Positions 1 to 12,153 of a stretch of 64,000 bases of DNA are shown here, piece by piece. Positions within the stretch are counted from its first letter, which is position 1, and every line of letters starts with the position of its first letter. The DNA is taken from assembly GCA_008931825.1 (NCBI GenBank), contig QXVZ01016643.1, positions 3,709-67,708 on the forward strand, written 5' to 3'. The notes beneath the pieces are model-generated. The model did no database searches and had not been told where the DNA came from. It was given only the letters and a program-made list of their open reading frames with translations. A program made the position numbers and the translations under genes. This DNA comes from Phallusia fumigata. Its lineage: Eukaryota; Chordata; Ascidiacea; Phlebobranchia; Ascidiidae.

Positions 1-464
1 TGGTGCAATAACTAATGTTTTTTACCCTATAGTTCCAGCAGTTACCCCATTAACACTCTAAAATGGGGCAAATTAATAAAAGATGTCTGAATTAGATGAA
101 ATATAGACAGTGTGTATAACATGTCATAATGGTGAATTTGTTGCTGTGTTTACCCTATAACCTTGGCAGTTAACTAGCCTTTTAAAGTTTGTAGGTTGGA
201 GATCTGTAATTCATTTTCGGTTTTCGAAAAAGACAAGAAAAAATATCTGCTTCTGTCCTGTACATACATTATAGTGAACCACAATTTCTACAACTTTGCG
301 TGTGTGGGGACCCATGCGTTTTTGCCTGCAGAAACAATCATGTTATAAAAAGCTTAAGTAACTATGGGACCCAATGCGAAATGTCACAGTCAATATATAT
401 GCATTTTTTAATGAGGTAATAGTATATATGGAATGGCAATATGGTGAAAGCCACCCTTCTAGTT
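1..464 (+). repeat. Dispersed repeat copy, left end outside window
   Basis: This is one copy of a repeat family found again at 5549-6361, with fragments at about 3310-3420, 5104-5175, 9830-9866 (reverse) and 49670-49830 (reverse). The left part (1-180) holds about one and a half units of the 128-bp module seen as a near-perfect array at 5549-6060. The right part carries a GGGGACCCATGCGTTT block near 307 and ends in CCACCCTTCTAGTT at 451-464. It contains no open coding sequence. Class is unresolved: no tRNA-like boxes or clear terminal inverted repeats were seen. It lies in the intron upstream of the MGLL exon at 723. Confidence 0.7.
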
Positions 465-722
465 ATTAAATAGTAACTTTGTTGATTATGCAACTTATTT
501 TAGTTGTCCAATTATGGTTGTGTCAGATAGTGACAAGTGGTTGTCTCAAGAACCTTTGCCAAATAATAATAAAAATTTTAAATCGGACGAACAACTATTC
601 CAGAATGAGCAGCTTTGTCCTATAAACACCCTTACTTGCTACATAATGTTACAGTGTAATCAAACTTTTTATTTCAACATTAAAATTGCATGTGTTTACT
701 ACGAAATGTGTTGATTGAATAG

Positions 723-1114
723 GTGGAAAAGTACAACACAGATCCACTTGTCTACCATGATAAAGTCTTGTTACGAACAGCAATGAGTCTCTTTACTCTG
801 GCGGATGAAGTTGAAAAGATTTTGTCAGATATTACCTTTTCCTATTTTGTACTGCATGGTGACCAGGATGGACTATGTGATGTTGCTGGTTCAAAGATGT
901 TACATGAGCGTGCAAAGAGTGAGGACAAGGCACTAAAGGTTCAAGACCTCCAAAACAAACCTTGTTATGAATCATTTTTTGTTGTAACAATTTGTATGTT
1001 TCTTAGGTTTTTCCAGGTGGCTACCATGAATTGGTTCATGACATTGAACCAACTGCTTCTGAATTTGCCTCAAGCATTGTGAATTGGTTGAAGGAACGCT
1101 TGCCAAAGTGTTGA
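723..1114 (+). CDS. MGLL: Monoglyceride lipase, last two coding exons (partial)
   Basis: Two exons, 723-938 and 1007-1114, joined in phase 0, give 107 residues and a stop. They match the C-terminal part of monoglyceride lipase, a serine hydrolase of the alpha/beta fold that cleaves 2-monoacylglycerols at membranes. The acid residue of the triad is seen in HGDQDGLCD and the histidine in FPGGYHELVHD, at the places expected from human MGLL. The nucleophile serine exons lie upstream, outside the window. Splice sites are canonical (AG at 721-722, GT at 939-940, AG at 1005-1006). An ATTAAA at 1250-1255 could serve as the poly(A) signal. A prokaryotic-type lysophospholipase is the only close alternative; the intron and spacing fit MGLL. 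Confidence 0.85.
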
Positions 1115-3718
1115 AATATTGATTGCTTACTGATTACTGATCGGAGACATCACATATTGCAAGTAGTTGTAACCAGTGTCTCAAAGTAGGTTTTGTGCCC
1201 AAGACCTAACTACATGTTTGCAATTACTAAAATACTATTTGTGCTATTTATTAAAATTATGACCTTTGTGTTTTTTCTTACCTCATATTTGTGTTGGTGA
1301 TATTGATTAACATTTTGTTGTGGTGTTTTGTACACAATTTTTACTGTAATGATAAATTGTTTATACAAGTTAATTAAAAAAAACACGGTTTTTCACGGTC
1401 TAGAATGTAAAAAAAAACTTATTTCCCCTTTTTTGCACTCACCTATGATTTTACATTGAAAGTTTGTACGTTGTCTGTGATGTATTGCACTAAAACAATG
1501 TGAATTTGCTTGGTAGCATATTTAGAATAGATCTAATATTTAACGTGCGCACAACCGGTTTTTTACAATATTGCTTAGCTTTGTTGGACGTGTATACACA
1601 ATCACACAGTTGTAACATCAATTGTGTCAAAGCAAAATATTTATTTTTTATGCCTTCGTGTTTGTATATCAGTACGCGTTAGGACGTGCCATAAGACGGA
1701 TTGATAGAGTGACATTTTAGCGCCCAATAAAAGTGATTTTTATGCGAACTCTTTTGCATTGCCGATGCAAGGCCCAACCATCGAGGCTCCTATTGGTGGA
1801 GTGTATGATCGTCCTTCATTATGTTTTTGTAATATTTTATAATCAGATGTGCACTATTTATTTTTAAAGTTTTCTTACATTTCAAACGCAGCCGTTTGCA
1901 TCAGCTTGGTTAGTGCTGGTGTTGAGCATGTTTTTATTTAAATCTTACCGAGTAGATGGCAAGACAGGATTTTATGGCGACTTTCAGACTTTATTTTACC
2001 ACATGAAAAATCAGTATTGAACTAAAGTAGCCTATTTGGATTTTTATTCATACAAAGTTGGACAGTTCTGTGATTATGCCTTTGGTAGCTAAGTGGTTGA
2101 AATCCCCAAGCAGCGGCGTAGCCAGGTGGTGGGAGGCGAAAGGGGCCATGTCCTCCTCAGTATTTGAAACTGTACATGAATCCTGGAAAACATACTATAG
2201 GATTATCCTTGATTGGTTGCTTGCCTCCCCCCCTCAATTTTAAACTGACTGCGCTTTTGTGCCCAAGTGGTTTTTGCTTGCTATATGTTAATAGAGAGTT
2301 GAGTATATTTCGCTTCTCCCATCCTATATCATTCTTTGTGTTGCCGAGAATGAAATGAAATTTGGTCGTCAGAACTCCAAACCGGGGTTTTGTAATGAGG
2401 GTCAACTTTAATCAGGTGACGACGGGCGCGGGAATCGTTAAACATAAACCTAGTACTGAAATTCACAGCTGCACACCGATCTTGTCAGCCTAATGGGTTT
2501 TGTGTTGGGTTTGTACACTACCTTCTTTCGGTAAATAAAGTTCCATGGAAAGGTTTTGCGTTAAGTCGCAAGTCGCTTTGACGTAAAAGTTTAATCCAGA
2601 CTTAGGCTGGTCATGTGCCACACATTTGAAACCACAGCCGCGGAACACGTAGAATGCCACTGTGGGCCGCAGACACCCCTGCTCCAAACCCATGAAACTA
2701 TGCATGTTAATAAATTTAGTTGCCATATAAGGTCAAACACATTATGATTTTTAGCTGTGGCAAGGAAGGCAGCTCGACGGGGGCTCATCGTTAAGCACTA
2801 AAACATTGCCGGCAAACCTACGAGAGTCAAGATCCCAAAACACTTTTTGCCTATGACGTCATAACTTTCCCAAGTAAGATTTTGATTGAAATGCACGTTC
2901 CACCACACTAGAAAGCAAAGCATCTTTCATCTTTATGTTTACATGCGAAAGTAGCAGTAGTTGTGATCTTCCAGTTTGTAGCACTAAACCGATAAGTTTT
3001 CTCTTGTCCATGTACGTTTGGCATGAAATGTTGGACTGATTTGGATTAGGTGGACATGTGGTGAATGGTGGTGGAGACTGGAGAGGTTGTCGTTGTGCCA
3101 TATATTTTGTTTGCAAATGAAGTTATTTTAGTAGATCATTTTTTCTTTTTAAAGTGAATGGAAATTGTGGTGTAGTAATTAAACAATGAGTAACAAAAAC
3201 TTTCAATAGACGTTATGTCGTGTCATTGTGATTTATTGTGTGATCCCTGTGGCTGTCATTCACCCTAGTACCTTGGGTTTACCTGCTAGCCCCTAAAATT
3301 GGTCTTCATTCTTAAACAATGCAAAAACTTGCATGTGGGGTGATTCATGCATATTCGTCTGTAAAAATATTCATGTGATAAGAGGTCTAAGTAAATGTAG
3401 GACTCCATGTAAAAAAATTTAGGGAATATTTATCATTGAGTTATTGGGATATAGTTTGTGCAAAATGGATATATGATTAAGCCACATTTCCTGATAACTT
3501 TGTGTAAGGTTATATCTTTCATGCAAATGTGTTGACTCCATGAAAAAGTATGTAGTCAACTTACTATTAAGTTTAAGTTGGTCACAAATAAAGGCAAGGT
3601 GTAATTCCCTATCATGCCTAAATTTACAGAACAGCAATAACTATGCTTTTCTGTTTTGGCAATTAATGTTCTTTTGTGGCAGTGAACAAAAATTACTATT
3701 TAAAACAGCCTATTTAGA
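1115..3718. other. Intergenic stretch between MGLL and FKBP12
   Basis: No convincing gene was found. A fragment near 2108-2125 (GGCGTAGCCAGG) resembles ends of old dispersed repeats, and 3310-3420 holds a diverged piece of the repeat family seen at the window start. Short open frames here on both strands show no family resemblance. The last 100 bases before 3719 should contain the FKBP12 5' region; no TATA box was recognised. Confidence 0.6.
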
Positions 3719-4045
3719 ATGGGAGTTCTAACTGAAATTTTGAAACCTGGTGATAATAATACATTTCCCAAACCTGGACAGAAAGTTACTGTTCATTACA
3801 CTGGAACATTAGTTGATGGAACAAAGTTTGACTCATCAAGAGATCGCAACAAACCATTTGTATTCACGATTGGAAAGGGTCAAGTTATAAAAGGATGGGA
3901 TGAGGGAGTGATGAAAATGTCTAAAAATCAAAGAGCGAAATTGACTTGTTCCCCAGACTATGCCTATGGACCCAAGGGGTTTCCTGGACTGATTCCCGCA
4001 AATGCAACACTGATTTTTGATGTAGAACTTCTTGACATAAATTAA
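3719..4045 (+). CDS. FKBP1A: FKBP12 peptidyl-prolyl isomerase
   Basis: This single-exon gene encodes 108 residues, the length of human FKBP12 counting the initial Met. It is a cytosolic peptidyl-prolyl cis-trans isomerase that also binds FK506/rapamycin and, in vertebrates, ryanodine and TGF-beta type I receptors. The binding pocket is intact: HYTG near residue 26, [12 protein letters not shown] (F37, D38), GQVIKGW (V, I, W), SPDYAYG and [10 protein letters not shown]. The 80s loop differs: human GHPGIIP is read as GFPGLIP, so the usual His is Phe. The whole reading frame is uninterrupted, unlike the multi-exon vertebrate gene. An AG sits one base before the ATG, which may be a trans-splice acceptor. 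TMA7 follows on the same strand with no AATAAA or ATTAAA seen between the two. Confidence 0.97.
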   Translation: MGVLTEILKPGDNNTFPKPGQKVTVHYTGTLVDGTKFDSSRDRNKPFVFTIGKGQVIKGWDEGVMKMSKNQRAKLTCSPDYAYGPKGFPGLIPANATLIFDVELLDIN

Positions 4046-4387
4046 CTGATTGAAACTAAAATCAGATTTTTTTAATACTAATGCAGGATAATGTTCCTAA
4101 TCACAGCATTATAACTGCAAACATGCAGAACATAACCCGATAAAATAATTTGAAAGCAACCTGTTAAATTACAAAAACTGTTTATGCACATTGTATTAAG
4201 ATTTTTTATGTGTCTATCAAAGTGCCATTTCTGTACATTTGTTTCTTAGTGTACAGTCTTCAGTGTTAGTAGGTTCATATTTTTTGATTTACAACATCTT
4301 TAGGATTTTTGCAGCAAAAGATTCATTACCTGGATATTTGTCTTGCTCAATTTTAAACCTTTGCTTTATACATTTATTGCAAGCAAC

Positions 4388-4734
<347 letters not shown>

Positions 4735-4816
4735 GTGAAAACTGTTCTACATTCAGAAAAGGCTCATGTTTTGTCAGTTTTTATGAGTGCATTTTGCAGA
4801 TGTTTTCATTTTTGTC

Positions 4817-4822
4817 AATAAA
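4817..4822 (+). terminator. Poly(A) signal of TMA7
   Basis: A canonical AATAAA lies 83 bases after the TMA7 stop. It is the first canonical signal on this strand after the FKBP12 start codon that I could find by eye, consistent with a shared pre-mRNA for FKBP12 and TMA7. Confidence 0.6.
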
Positions 4823-5103
4823 GCTGCCGTTTGCCAAATAAGATGTAAATACTGTTGAATCTAAAGGTGTGCATTTTTTATGCTAAAACACACAAATTAA
4901 TTCACAACTTAATATACGTACCGCGCTGCCAACGTTGCTTACAGTAACAATGCGAGGTTTTATTCATGCTTTACAGATTGTAATTAGCATGGTGTTAGAA
5001 ATAATGTAGCTGTATTCTACGAACATATTCTTCGCCTTTTTGTTTAAATTTATCGTCCGATGAAACCGGTTATATTATCACCACTGCTAAATAGCAATCG
5101 CTT

Positions 5104-5300
5104 GTGTGTGGGGTCTCATACGATTATGCTTGCAGAAACAATTGTATAAATGCCAAAAAAACAGGAACCCAAAGTAATGCAAGTATTGAATACTCATCCA
5201 TTGTAATAAAAGAAAATGGTGTGTGTGGAGAGTATTATTTAAGTCAGTGTTCCTTAACCTTTTTTCTCACGTGGCCCAGATTACGTTTTCTCATTTTTTA
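5104..5300. repeat. Repeat fragment followed by a lone hAT-like terminus
   Basis: Positions 5104-5175 are a diverged piece of the family at 1-464 (GTGTGGGG, then GCTTGCAGAAACAATTGTA). At 5245 begins CAGTGTTCCTTAACC followed by a pyrimidine run and GTGGCCC, the typical left terminus of hAT/Charlie-type elements. No matching right end was found nearby, so this is a fragment. Confidence 0.5.
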
Positions 5301-5548
5301 AGCCTGTTATGACATAAACATGCATTGTTTTGAACTAGTGGTGATTTATTATGGGTCCCCTTCCTGAAAGGGGACACATATTGTTTTCACTCTGTTCGTT
5401 TTTCTGCCCTGCAGCTTGTCCACGCCCTTTTGGCATGAAATGTTTGATGGATTGGGGGGGGGGTTTCACAGCTGGTAGATATGGTCATGGAGTTGTGTCA
5501 TTAGTGTTGTTTGACCCCATATCCCAACGGTTACCCCACTAGCCCCCT

Positions 5549-6060
5549 AAAATGGGGCAAATAGTTAAACGATCTCCGAATTTGATGAAATTTAGACAGT
5601 TTGTATAACATGCCATTGTGGTGCAATAATTAACGTTTTTACCCTACAGCCCCAGTAGCTACCCCACTAGCGCCCTAAAATGGGGCAAATAGTTAAACGA
5701 TCTCCGAATTTGATGAAATTTAGACAGTTTGTATAACATGCCATTGTGGTGCAATAATTAACGTTTTTACCCTACAGCCCCAGTAGCTACCCCACTAGCG
5801 CCCTAAAATGGGGCAAATAGTTAAACGATCTCCGAATTTGATGAAATTTAGACAGTTTGTATAACATGCCATTGTGGTGCAATAATTAACGTTTTTACCC
5901 TACAGCCCCAGTAGCTACCCCACTAGCGCCCTAAAATGGGGCAAATAGTTAAACGATCTCCGAATTTGATGAAATTTAGACAGTTTGTATAACATGCCAT
6001 TGTGGTGCAATAATTAACGTTTTTACCCTACAGCCCCAGCAGTTACCCCACTAGCCTCCT
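5549..6060 (+). repeat. 128-bp tandem array, four units
   Basis: Four head-to-tail units of 128 bp start at 5549, 5677, 5805 and 5933; a fifth, diverged unit starts at 6061. The first three appear identical by eye and the fourth differs by only a few bases at its right edge (AGCAGTTACC for AGTAGCTACC). Each unit contains AAAATGGGGCAAATAG and GTGGTGCAATAATTAACG. The array is embedded in a copy of the dispersed repeat whose 3' part runs to 6361, so the same module exists as about one and a half units at the window start. The near-identity points to recent expansion or gene conversion. Confidence 0.9.
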
Positions 6061-6361
6061 AAAATGCGTAATATTATTAAACAATGTCCAAACTTGATGT
6101 AACTTGGACAGTTTGTAGAACATGTCTTTGTGGTGCACTGATTGCTTTGTTTATATCTATAGCCTGGACTTGTTTTCTGAAAAACGCTGTATGTAGAACT
6201 TTGCATGTATGGGGACCCATGCGTTTCTGCCAGCAGAAACAATTATGTCATAAATAGCGCAGGTAACTATAAGACCCAATATAATATAATGTGGGGAATA
6301 TATATCCTCTTTTAATATCGGGTAAGTGTATATAGAATGTCTATAAGCCACCCTTCTAGTT
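6061..6361 (+). repeat. 3' part of the dispersed repeat family
   Basis: This section follows the tandem array and matches 185-464: GGGGACCCATGCGTTT near 6210, CAGAAACAATTATG, AAGACCCAAT and the terminal CCACCCTTCTAGTT at about 6348-6361. No coding potential is seen. Confidence 0.7.
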
Positions 6362-6441
6362 CCAATATGCGCTTCAGTGCGAAACTTGTTATTGAAGACA
6401 ATCAACCAGTTTCCTAATTCTTGCAAATGATAATTGGGATC

Positions 6442-7198
6442 CTAAAGGGCAGGGGTGCACAACCTGCAGCCGTGCCCAAGTATATTAAGGTGTACGTAAT
6501 GGCGGCCGTGGGGTGTTGAACACTATTCGACTGGTTGAAAAAACATGTAGGAGGAAGTCAGTAAAAAAAGTTGATGTTTTATCCCTCTTTGGAAATTAGT
6601 TTGCTTTGAAACAAGTTTAATTGACAAGGTGGCAAAAACGTGCACACGCAAGTTACGTTTATGACGTTAAATTGGCAATTGTTTGCCAATAAACTCATGG
6701 TCCTTGTTGTATAACAATGTCACTATGCAGTAATAAACGATGATTACAAAGCAACTGGTTAATTTCCGAAACGCTGCAGCAAATTGTTCTTATTCTACAT
6801 ATACATTCGTAACCTTGGAGAGTTTTGGTAACTTTACGCGTAGATACAAGTCCCACTGTCAGGATGCTATTTGGATTTTCATTCACGTATTTAGCCGCCG
6901 AACGGTAGATACTTGATCGCGGCAGTACGGTGGTTTAGTTTTGCGCCTGATGGAACAGTGTTGTTGTTTTAGGGAAGCAAAGGAAATAAACAACCAACAT
7001 GCTCTTAATGAAAGTTTTCTCGTGTGTGTTGGAATACTGCGACCCGTCGTTGTACACGTGTATGGCGTCACAATAGAGTGTGTGGCGGCGTACATCTTAC
7101 ATGTTTTGTAAATCGGCGCCTGTGTGGCGGCCGTAAGTAAAATAAAGTCTGTACTGCGGCCGGCATTAGCAAAAAGGTTGTGCACCCCTGCTAAAGGG
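6442..7198. mobile_element. hAT-type non-autonomous DNA transposon with 8-bp target duplication
   Basis: The element runs from 6450 to 7190 (741 bp). Its ends are inverted repeats of 15-16 bp: CAGGGGTGCACAACCT at the left and its complement at the right. A perfect 8-bp duplication CTAAAGGG flanks it (6442-6449 and 7191-7198), the mark of hAT-superfamily insertion. GGCGGCCGT occurs near both ends as a subterminal motif. No transposase-like frame was seen, so it is a MITE dependent on a helper. The insertion lies at the edge of another element (see 7191-7850). Confidence 0.9.
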
Positions 7199-7850
7199 GG
7201 ATTCACACCAGACGCGGTTAACGGTAGCGGTGCGTATTTTCGATCTCGCGGGCATTTACACCAAACGGCGTCATGCCGCGACGGCGTGATTTTCTCGGTT
7301 GAAGCGGCTGACGACAGAGTTAAATCTGATTTAACTTTTCCGTCAGCCGCAGTGCTTGTAGGGTATTCGGCTTGTGATTAATTTCTGGTAGTTTTAAGTA
7401 GTGTTTGTAGATTGCTATTTCGTGAATGTTCAATAGAAATTTAGAAGAGAAAGTTAATGAAATATTGATGACAATTATGCAAATTGTCTTGTTACAACAA
7501 ATTTGTGCTTTGTGTCAAAATAGTACTAACTTCAATTCCTTATCAACGATTTATCGGCGTAGAGACACTCAAATTGGCAAGCACATTGACTTACTTATTA
7601 TGTACCTATGGGCTGCCATACAAAATATTTCAGCGTTCTCACATGGGAAAGTCAATAAAACCCTTTTGGCAAAGAGAAGCAGATCATCTCAATATCCCGC
7701 GGCAGTGAACGTATTAAGCCAATCAGATGACTGCTTTTTACCGACCAATCAGCAGACGTCTTGCGTTTGACCAATCAGAGGACACCTTGCGTTGCAATCA
7801 GACATTTTAAAGTCTCGTGTCGTATCGTTAGTGCAGCTCATAGTAGAGGT
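7191..7850. mobile_element. Second DNA element beginning GGGGGATTCACACCAGACGC, host of the hAT insertion
   Basis: The start GGGGGATTCACACC with ACGCGGTTAACGG has the look of a cut-and-paste transposon terminus, and the right part (about 7715-7800) has three AACCAATCAGA-type repeats (CCAATCAGATGAC, CCAATCAGCAGAC, CCAATCAGAGGAC) common in such elements. No matching inverted right end was located, so the superfamily and right boundary are uncertain. The hAT element at 6450-7190 inserted immediately at its left end. Confidence 0.45.
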
Positions 7851-8522
7851 CACTCGAGCATATGTTTATGCGATTATTGAGCGTAAAATTAACTTTAGGC
7901 AAAATCCCTAAGTCTTTTTGTGAATGAAAAATCTTTGATCAATAAAAATATATACTCAGCGAAAAAACTTGTTGGCTTATTTGTGACAAATGGAACTAAG
8001 GAAATAGTTAACGCAAGTTGTAATTACTGATTTTATACCGAATAATCTAAATCGCGTGAGTTCCTAGAATAATTAAATTTAGTGCGCTATGAATTATGCT
8101 CGTCTTATTACCAAAAACAGCGGTCAACCTCTCAAAAAGTTAACACTTTTTTACATTGCAAGCTATCTGCAGTAAATTGATTCTTCGACCAGGAGTTTTG
8201 CTGTGTAAAAACGTTTCTTTCAAAATGCATTACAAAAAATTGGGCTAGTTAAATTCCATGTATAAAAGATATATTTTATGCTATGGGCTGTAAAAACAAA
8301 ATACAAATTAGGTTTTAGGGAATAATATTGGTTTGTTAAATATAAAGTGAGAAAACTAGTACAACTAAAATATAGCAAAAGTTAAGTGTATATTGTGGAG
8401 TATCATATAGAAAAAAACTTGCATAGAGTTTCACTTGATCATAGATGAATGCATGCATATAGTAAATGTTGGTAGCATAAAAACACAGTGCAAAACACAC
8501 CCTCAAAATACATGAAACAAAA
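7851..8522. other. Intergenic, 3' flank of PAQR gene B
   Basis: AT-rich sequence without a recognisable gene. It should contain the 3' UTR of the minus-strand PAQR gene ending at 8523. No other feature was identified. Confidence 0.5.
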
Positions 8523-11500
8523 TTAGGTAAGTTTTTTGACAAAACAACCCTGTTTTGTGAGCTGTTTAAAATCTAGCAAAAAATCAGTAATACTAAACAA
8601 ACAGAATGAAGCACAAATGCATTGGTTTGACATGTTACATTTTTCTAATGGAGGTATGAAATTTAAAAGGTACCAAATCAAACATAGACAGAAAGAAAAA
8701 AACAAAAATGTAAAAACACCAACAGCTTGGAGCGTTGGGTAATCTTCCTGTGAAACAAATGAGCAAATTTACATTTAGAAAACCATTTTTGAAAAATATG
8801 GTCAACAATTCCAAGCATGAAAAGCTACATGAGCTTTAAAAAAAGCATGCATGTCACAAACGGGTAAACTCTAGTTGACTTTATCCAAATTTTTTACAAA
8901 ACTATAAATACCAACACATGCCTGTGTTGAAAGTACAATCCAGTGTCCGTTTGTATGAGTAATGTCAATGTAAACTGCTTGAATATGAAAGTAACATGCT
9001 AACGCTCCGAACACATGAAAAAATTGGTGAGAATGACCTGGTAAACAATGACAAATAATCCAGCATAACAAATGTTTCTACAATTCTAGAGGTATGATAG
9101 CATTGGCATAAACTAACTCATTTAAACAAAGATCGCTAATAATGGGGTTTCAAGGTTAAAAACTCACCAACTACATCAAACCGCCCGGGCCAAAATTTCT
9201 GTGGTATATCTGTAGCATAGAAGATAGGACACAGTAAAACACAAACAATGTGCAGTGTGTGGTAATATATTGCTGGATCACAAGATACAAAAAACCTGTC
9301 AAAAGTACCACAATCCACTTAAAATATTGTTTGTTAGTTTACTGCTGTTTGTTATACAACAAAAACTACCTGTAAAATAGTGGAGATATACCATGTAAGA
9401 ATACCATTGCAGTCGGCAATAATTTGAAATATCTAGCTCTTCTTGGTGTCATATTACCAACTTTTGATATTGCAAAAGAGACATAACATATACAGCAAAT
9501 GAGAGTCAAAAGAGCCAGGTTGTACCAGCCAAAGCTACAAAACAGTTTTACAAGAGTGATTATCAAAGTTTGACATAAAAGCAGATTAAAGTTCATTGGT
9601 CAAAGGCCAATAATATACCAGAACCAACAAGGTGGGTCTATAGGTAAGTGCGGCCAAACTATAATCATTTGTTAGGTTGTGGTCCAAATTCTACATTGAC
9701 CCATGCTAAAAATAGCATTAGGTGTTGAATTTTATTTCTGTCCAAATAAGTTGTGCAAACAACACTGTACAAGAGAATGGTTGTTGGCAGACGGCAGTTA
9801 CATAAAAATGAAATACAAACTTACATGAAAACTAGAAGGGTGGCTTTCACCATGTTGCAATTCCACATACACTAAAATTGATAGTCACTTTAAAAAGAAT
9901 ACATATTCCCTTTATTATTTACCATTGGGTCGAAGAGTTACATATGCTTTTCGTGGCAAGGCAAAAACTTCTAAACCTGAGGATGAACTCTGATCAGGCT
10001 TTTATGTCTATATATGGGTCAAGTGTAGTTTCTACCATCTGCAAGTCTCTTGGTATTTGTACAAACATATAATGCAAAAAGTAGGTGGAAAAACCTGCGG
10101 GGAGAAAAAACATAGTGAAAACCCTATAACCACCTACCCTTTATAGTGTGAAAGTTCAGCGCATGCAAAAAAGTTGGCAACTATTGAACCAAATCCACCC
10201 ACACTCACACCGAAGTAGTCAATCAACAACCATGAACGATGATGGAAGCATGACCTATGAAGGCAAAAAAATTAGAAGGCAAAAATTAAAACATTTGAAT
10301 TTTTTTGCGCTACATGTGCAAAAACTTTTTATTTGTGTTGTGTGCAAGCATGAAAAACTTGTTTTGTGCTAGCACAACTCAATTACCACATCTGTCAGCT
10401 GAGGAAGTTTCATTTAAATCTATTAAACATTTCATGCTAAAAGTGCATGTATGACTTGCAGGCCTTCAGGAAAATATTCTTTCTTTATTTTCAGGACTTT
10501 AGATAATTAAACCTCGAAGAATATAAAATTTATATTTAACACTATATAAATGTATCTGTTAGGAAGGTGGACACGATTTACTATTATGCATACATTATTT
10601 TGGCTTATGAGTTCAGCTTTGCATTTAAGTTATAATTATTAAAGGCATTTTATGATGTAATTGTTACATAATAGTTTAATGCTCACAGAAAAGTCAATTT
10701 TGGCAGTTAAATTACTGTATCATCAGTAAACCTAACAATGTATGCAGCCTGTGAGCTATTATTCAAACACTGTTGCGGCCGTATATGCTCACAAGCTGGA
10801 TAATCTTGGGCTTGGATCAAAGTTGCATTATAATACACAGTACTAATCCAAACCTTGTGTGAAATGTGTGAGCAACTGCACTGCATCCCATCAATATAAT
10901 GTAACCAATTGTAACAAGAAAAAGGGGCCAAGCCTTAGTTAGATCAAGTTCCTGTAAAATAGCTCAACAAACTAATGTTAAGTTGGATTTGTTTGTAAAT
11001 AGCATTTAAAATAAGGGCATTAAAATGGGTTTGGGTTGCATTATTACAAGTTTGTCTATATGTTACAGTGAGTTTCTTTTTGCTTGGTGAAAGAAAGCAT
11101 AATAACACAGTATCACTAAATCAATAACCAGACCAGAAATTTGGGCAACTTTCAACTGTTATGAGGTGCAAAAAGGTTAATGGCACAACTGGTTGGTCAA
11201 TGTTCAATATGCTGTAGCTACACTGTAATTACAAAGATTTTACTTGATTATAGCCTATAGAGTATGGTAGCAGAACTTACTATAAAAAAATTAAAAAGCA
11301 TCCAAGTGCAATAGAAGGAGGGTATCAAATGAGTCCAAACATTTAACAATTCATTATTTGGCATCCATAAAACTTTGAGGTAGTATCTACTCATAAAAAA
11401 CAGCAATTCAAAAGAAAACCAATATTCGTTAAGATTTTTTTAACCAAATACCTCCATGACATATTTGTAAGTGGATAACCTTTCAAAATATATGGTTCAG

Positions 11501-12153
11501 TGCAGCATTGTGGGACATTCTTCCAAGTGTTTTTTAACGCATGATAGAAATCATTTGGATTAATATCACTTGTTTGTGGGGTTATAAGGCGGCTCCTGTG
11601 CATAAATGATTTTATTACAAATTTATAAAAATGTTGCATCCTTTATATGATGTGCACAAATTTTTTCATTTAGAAATTGGACTTACATTATTTTGGCAAA
11701 TACAAAGACAGTTGCACTTGACCTGTAAAGATATATTCTGATAAAGCACAATGGTAGTCACACGAATTTATTAGGTTGCAAGTTAGTAATTCTTTACATC
11801 ATAGTCAATTTTATTTACTTTAAACATGACTGCATTGGGTTAAACAACTATTTTCTTTTTTTGTACATTGTATTATTTTCACCCATTTTAGGGGCTAATG
11901 GTGTCACACGAACCTGACAACAGTAACCAATCTATCCAATTTGGAATTTGTTTTATAGTTTGGCAGCTTTCAAGTGACTTATGAGGTAACTTCTTGGTAA
12001 AAACAAATTGCGAAGACCATTTTCAGTGTTTTTTTTACACAATTTGAGGTTTCCAAAAGAGGAAGAGGCATTTGAGTTAAACCAAAGTGGTATTGGTGAC
12101 ACACTGCAGTCTATTTGACATGGGTTTGGTCCCCTTTGGGACCCAGAAGCCAT
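8523..12153 (-). CDS. PAQR class II receptor, membrane progestin receptor-like (copy B)
   Basis: Exons in transcript order: 12041-12153, 11687-11722, 11452-11640, 11281-11386, 10854-10951, 10138-10254, 9370-9534, 9168-9295, 8922-9037, 8523-8747; about 430 residues. PAQRs are seven-helix membrane proteins; class II members (PAQR5-9) mediate rapid progestin signalling. Family landmarks: CCTEPYILKGYP, NNELLNVWTH, SAVAH, PGRFDVVGHSHQFFH. The three metal-site motifs (E-N-WTH, S-x3-H, H-x3-H) are all present. The six central exons have the same lengths and phases as copy A at 16.6-19.3 kb. Two oddities: a 36-base second exon absent from copy A, and the intron after exon 9 starts with GC (8921-8920), where copy A has GT. 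The 3' edge of exon 1 is the least certain junction. Confidence 0.88.
9830..9866 (-). repeat. Terminal fragment of the dispersed repeat, reverse orientation
   Basis: AACTAGAAGGGTGGCTTTCA is the complement of the 3' end of the family at 440-464 and continues into the adjoining block. It sits in the intron between exons 6 and 7 of PAQR copy B. Confidence 0.6.
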
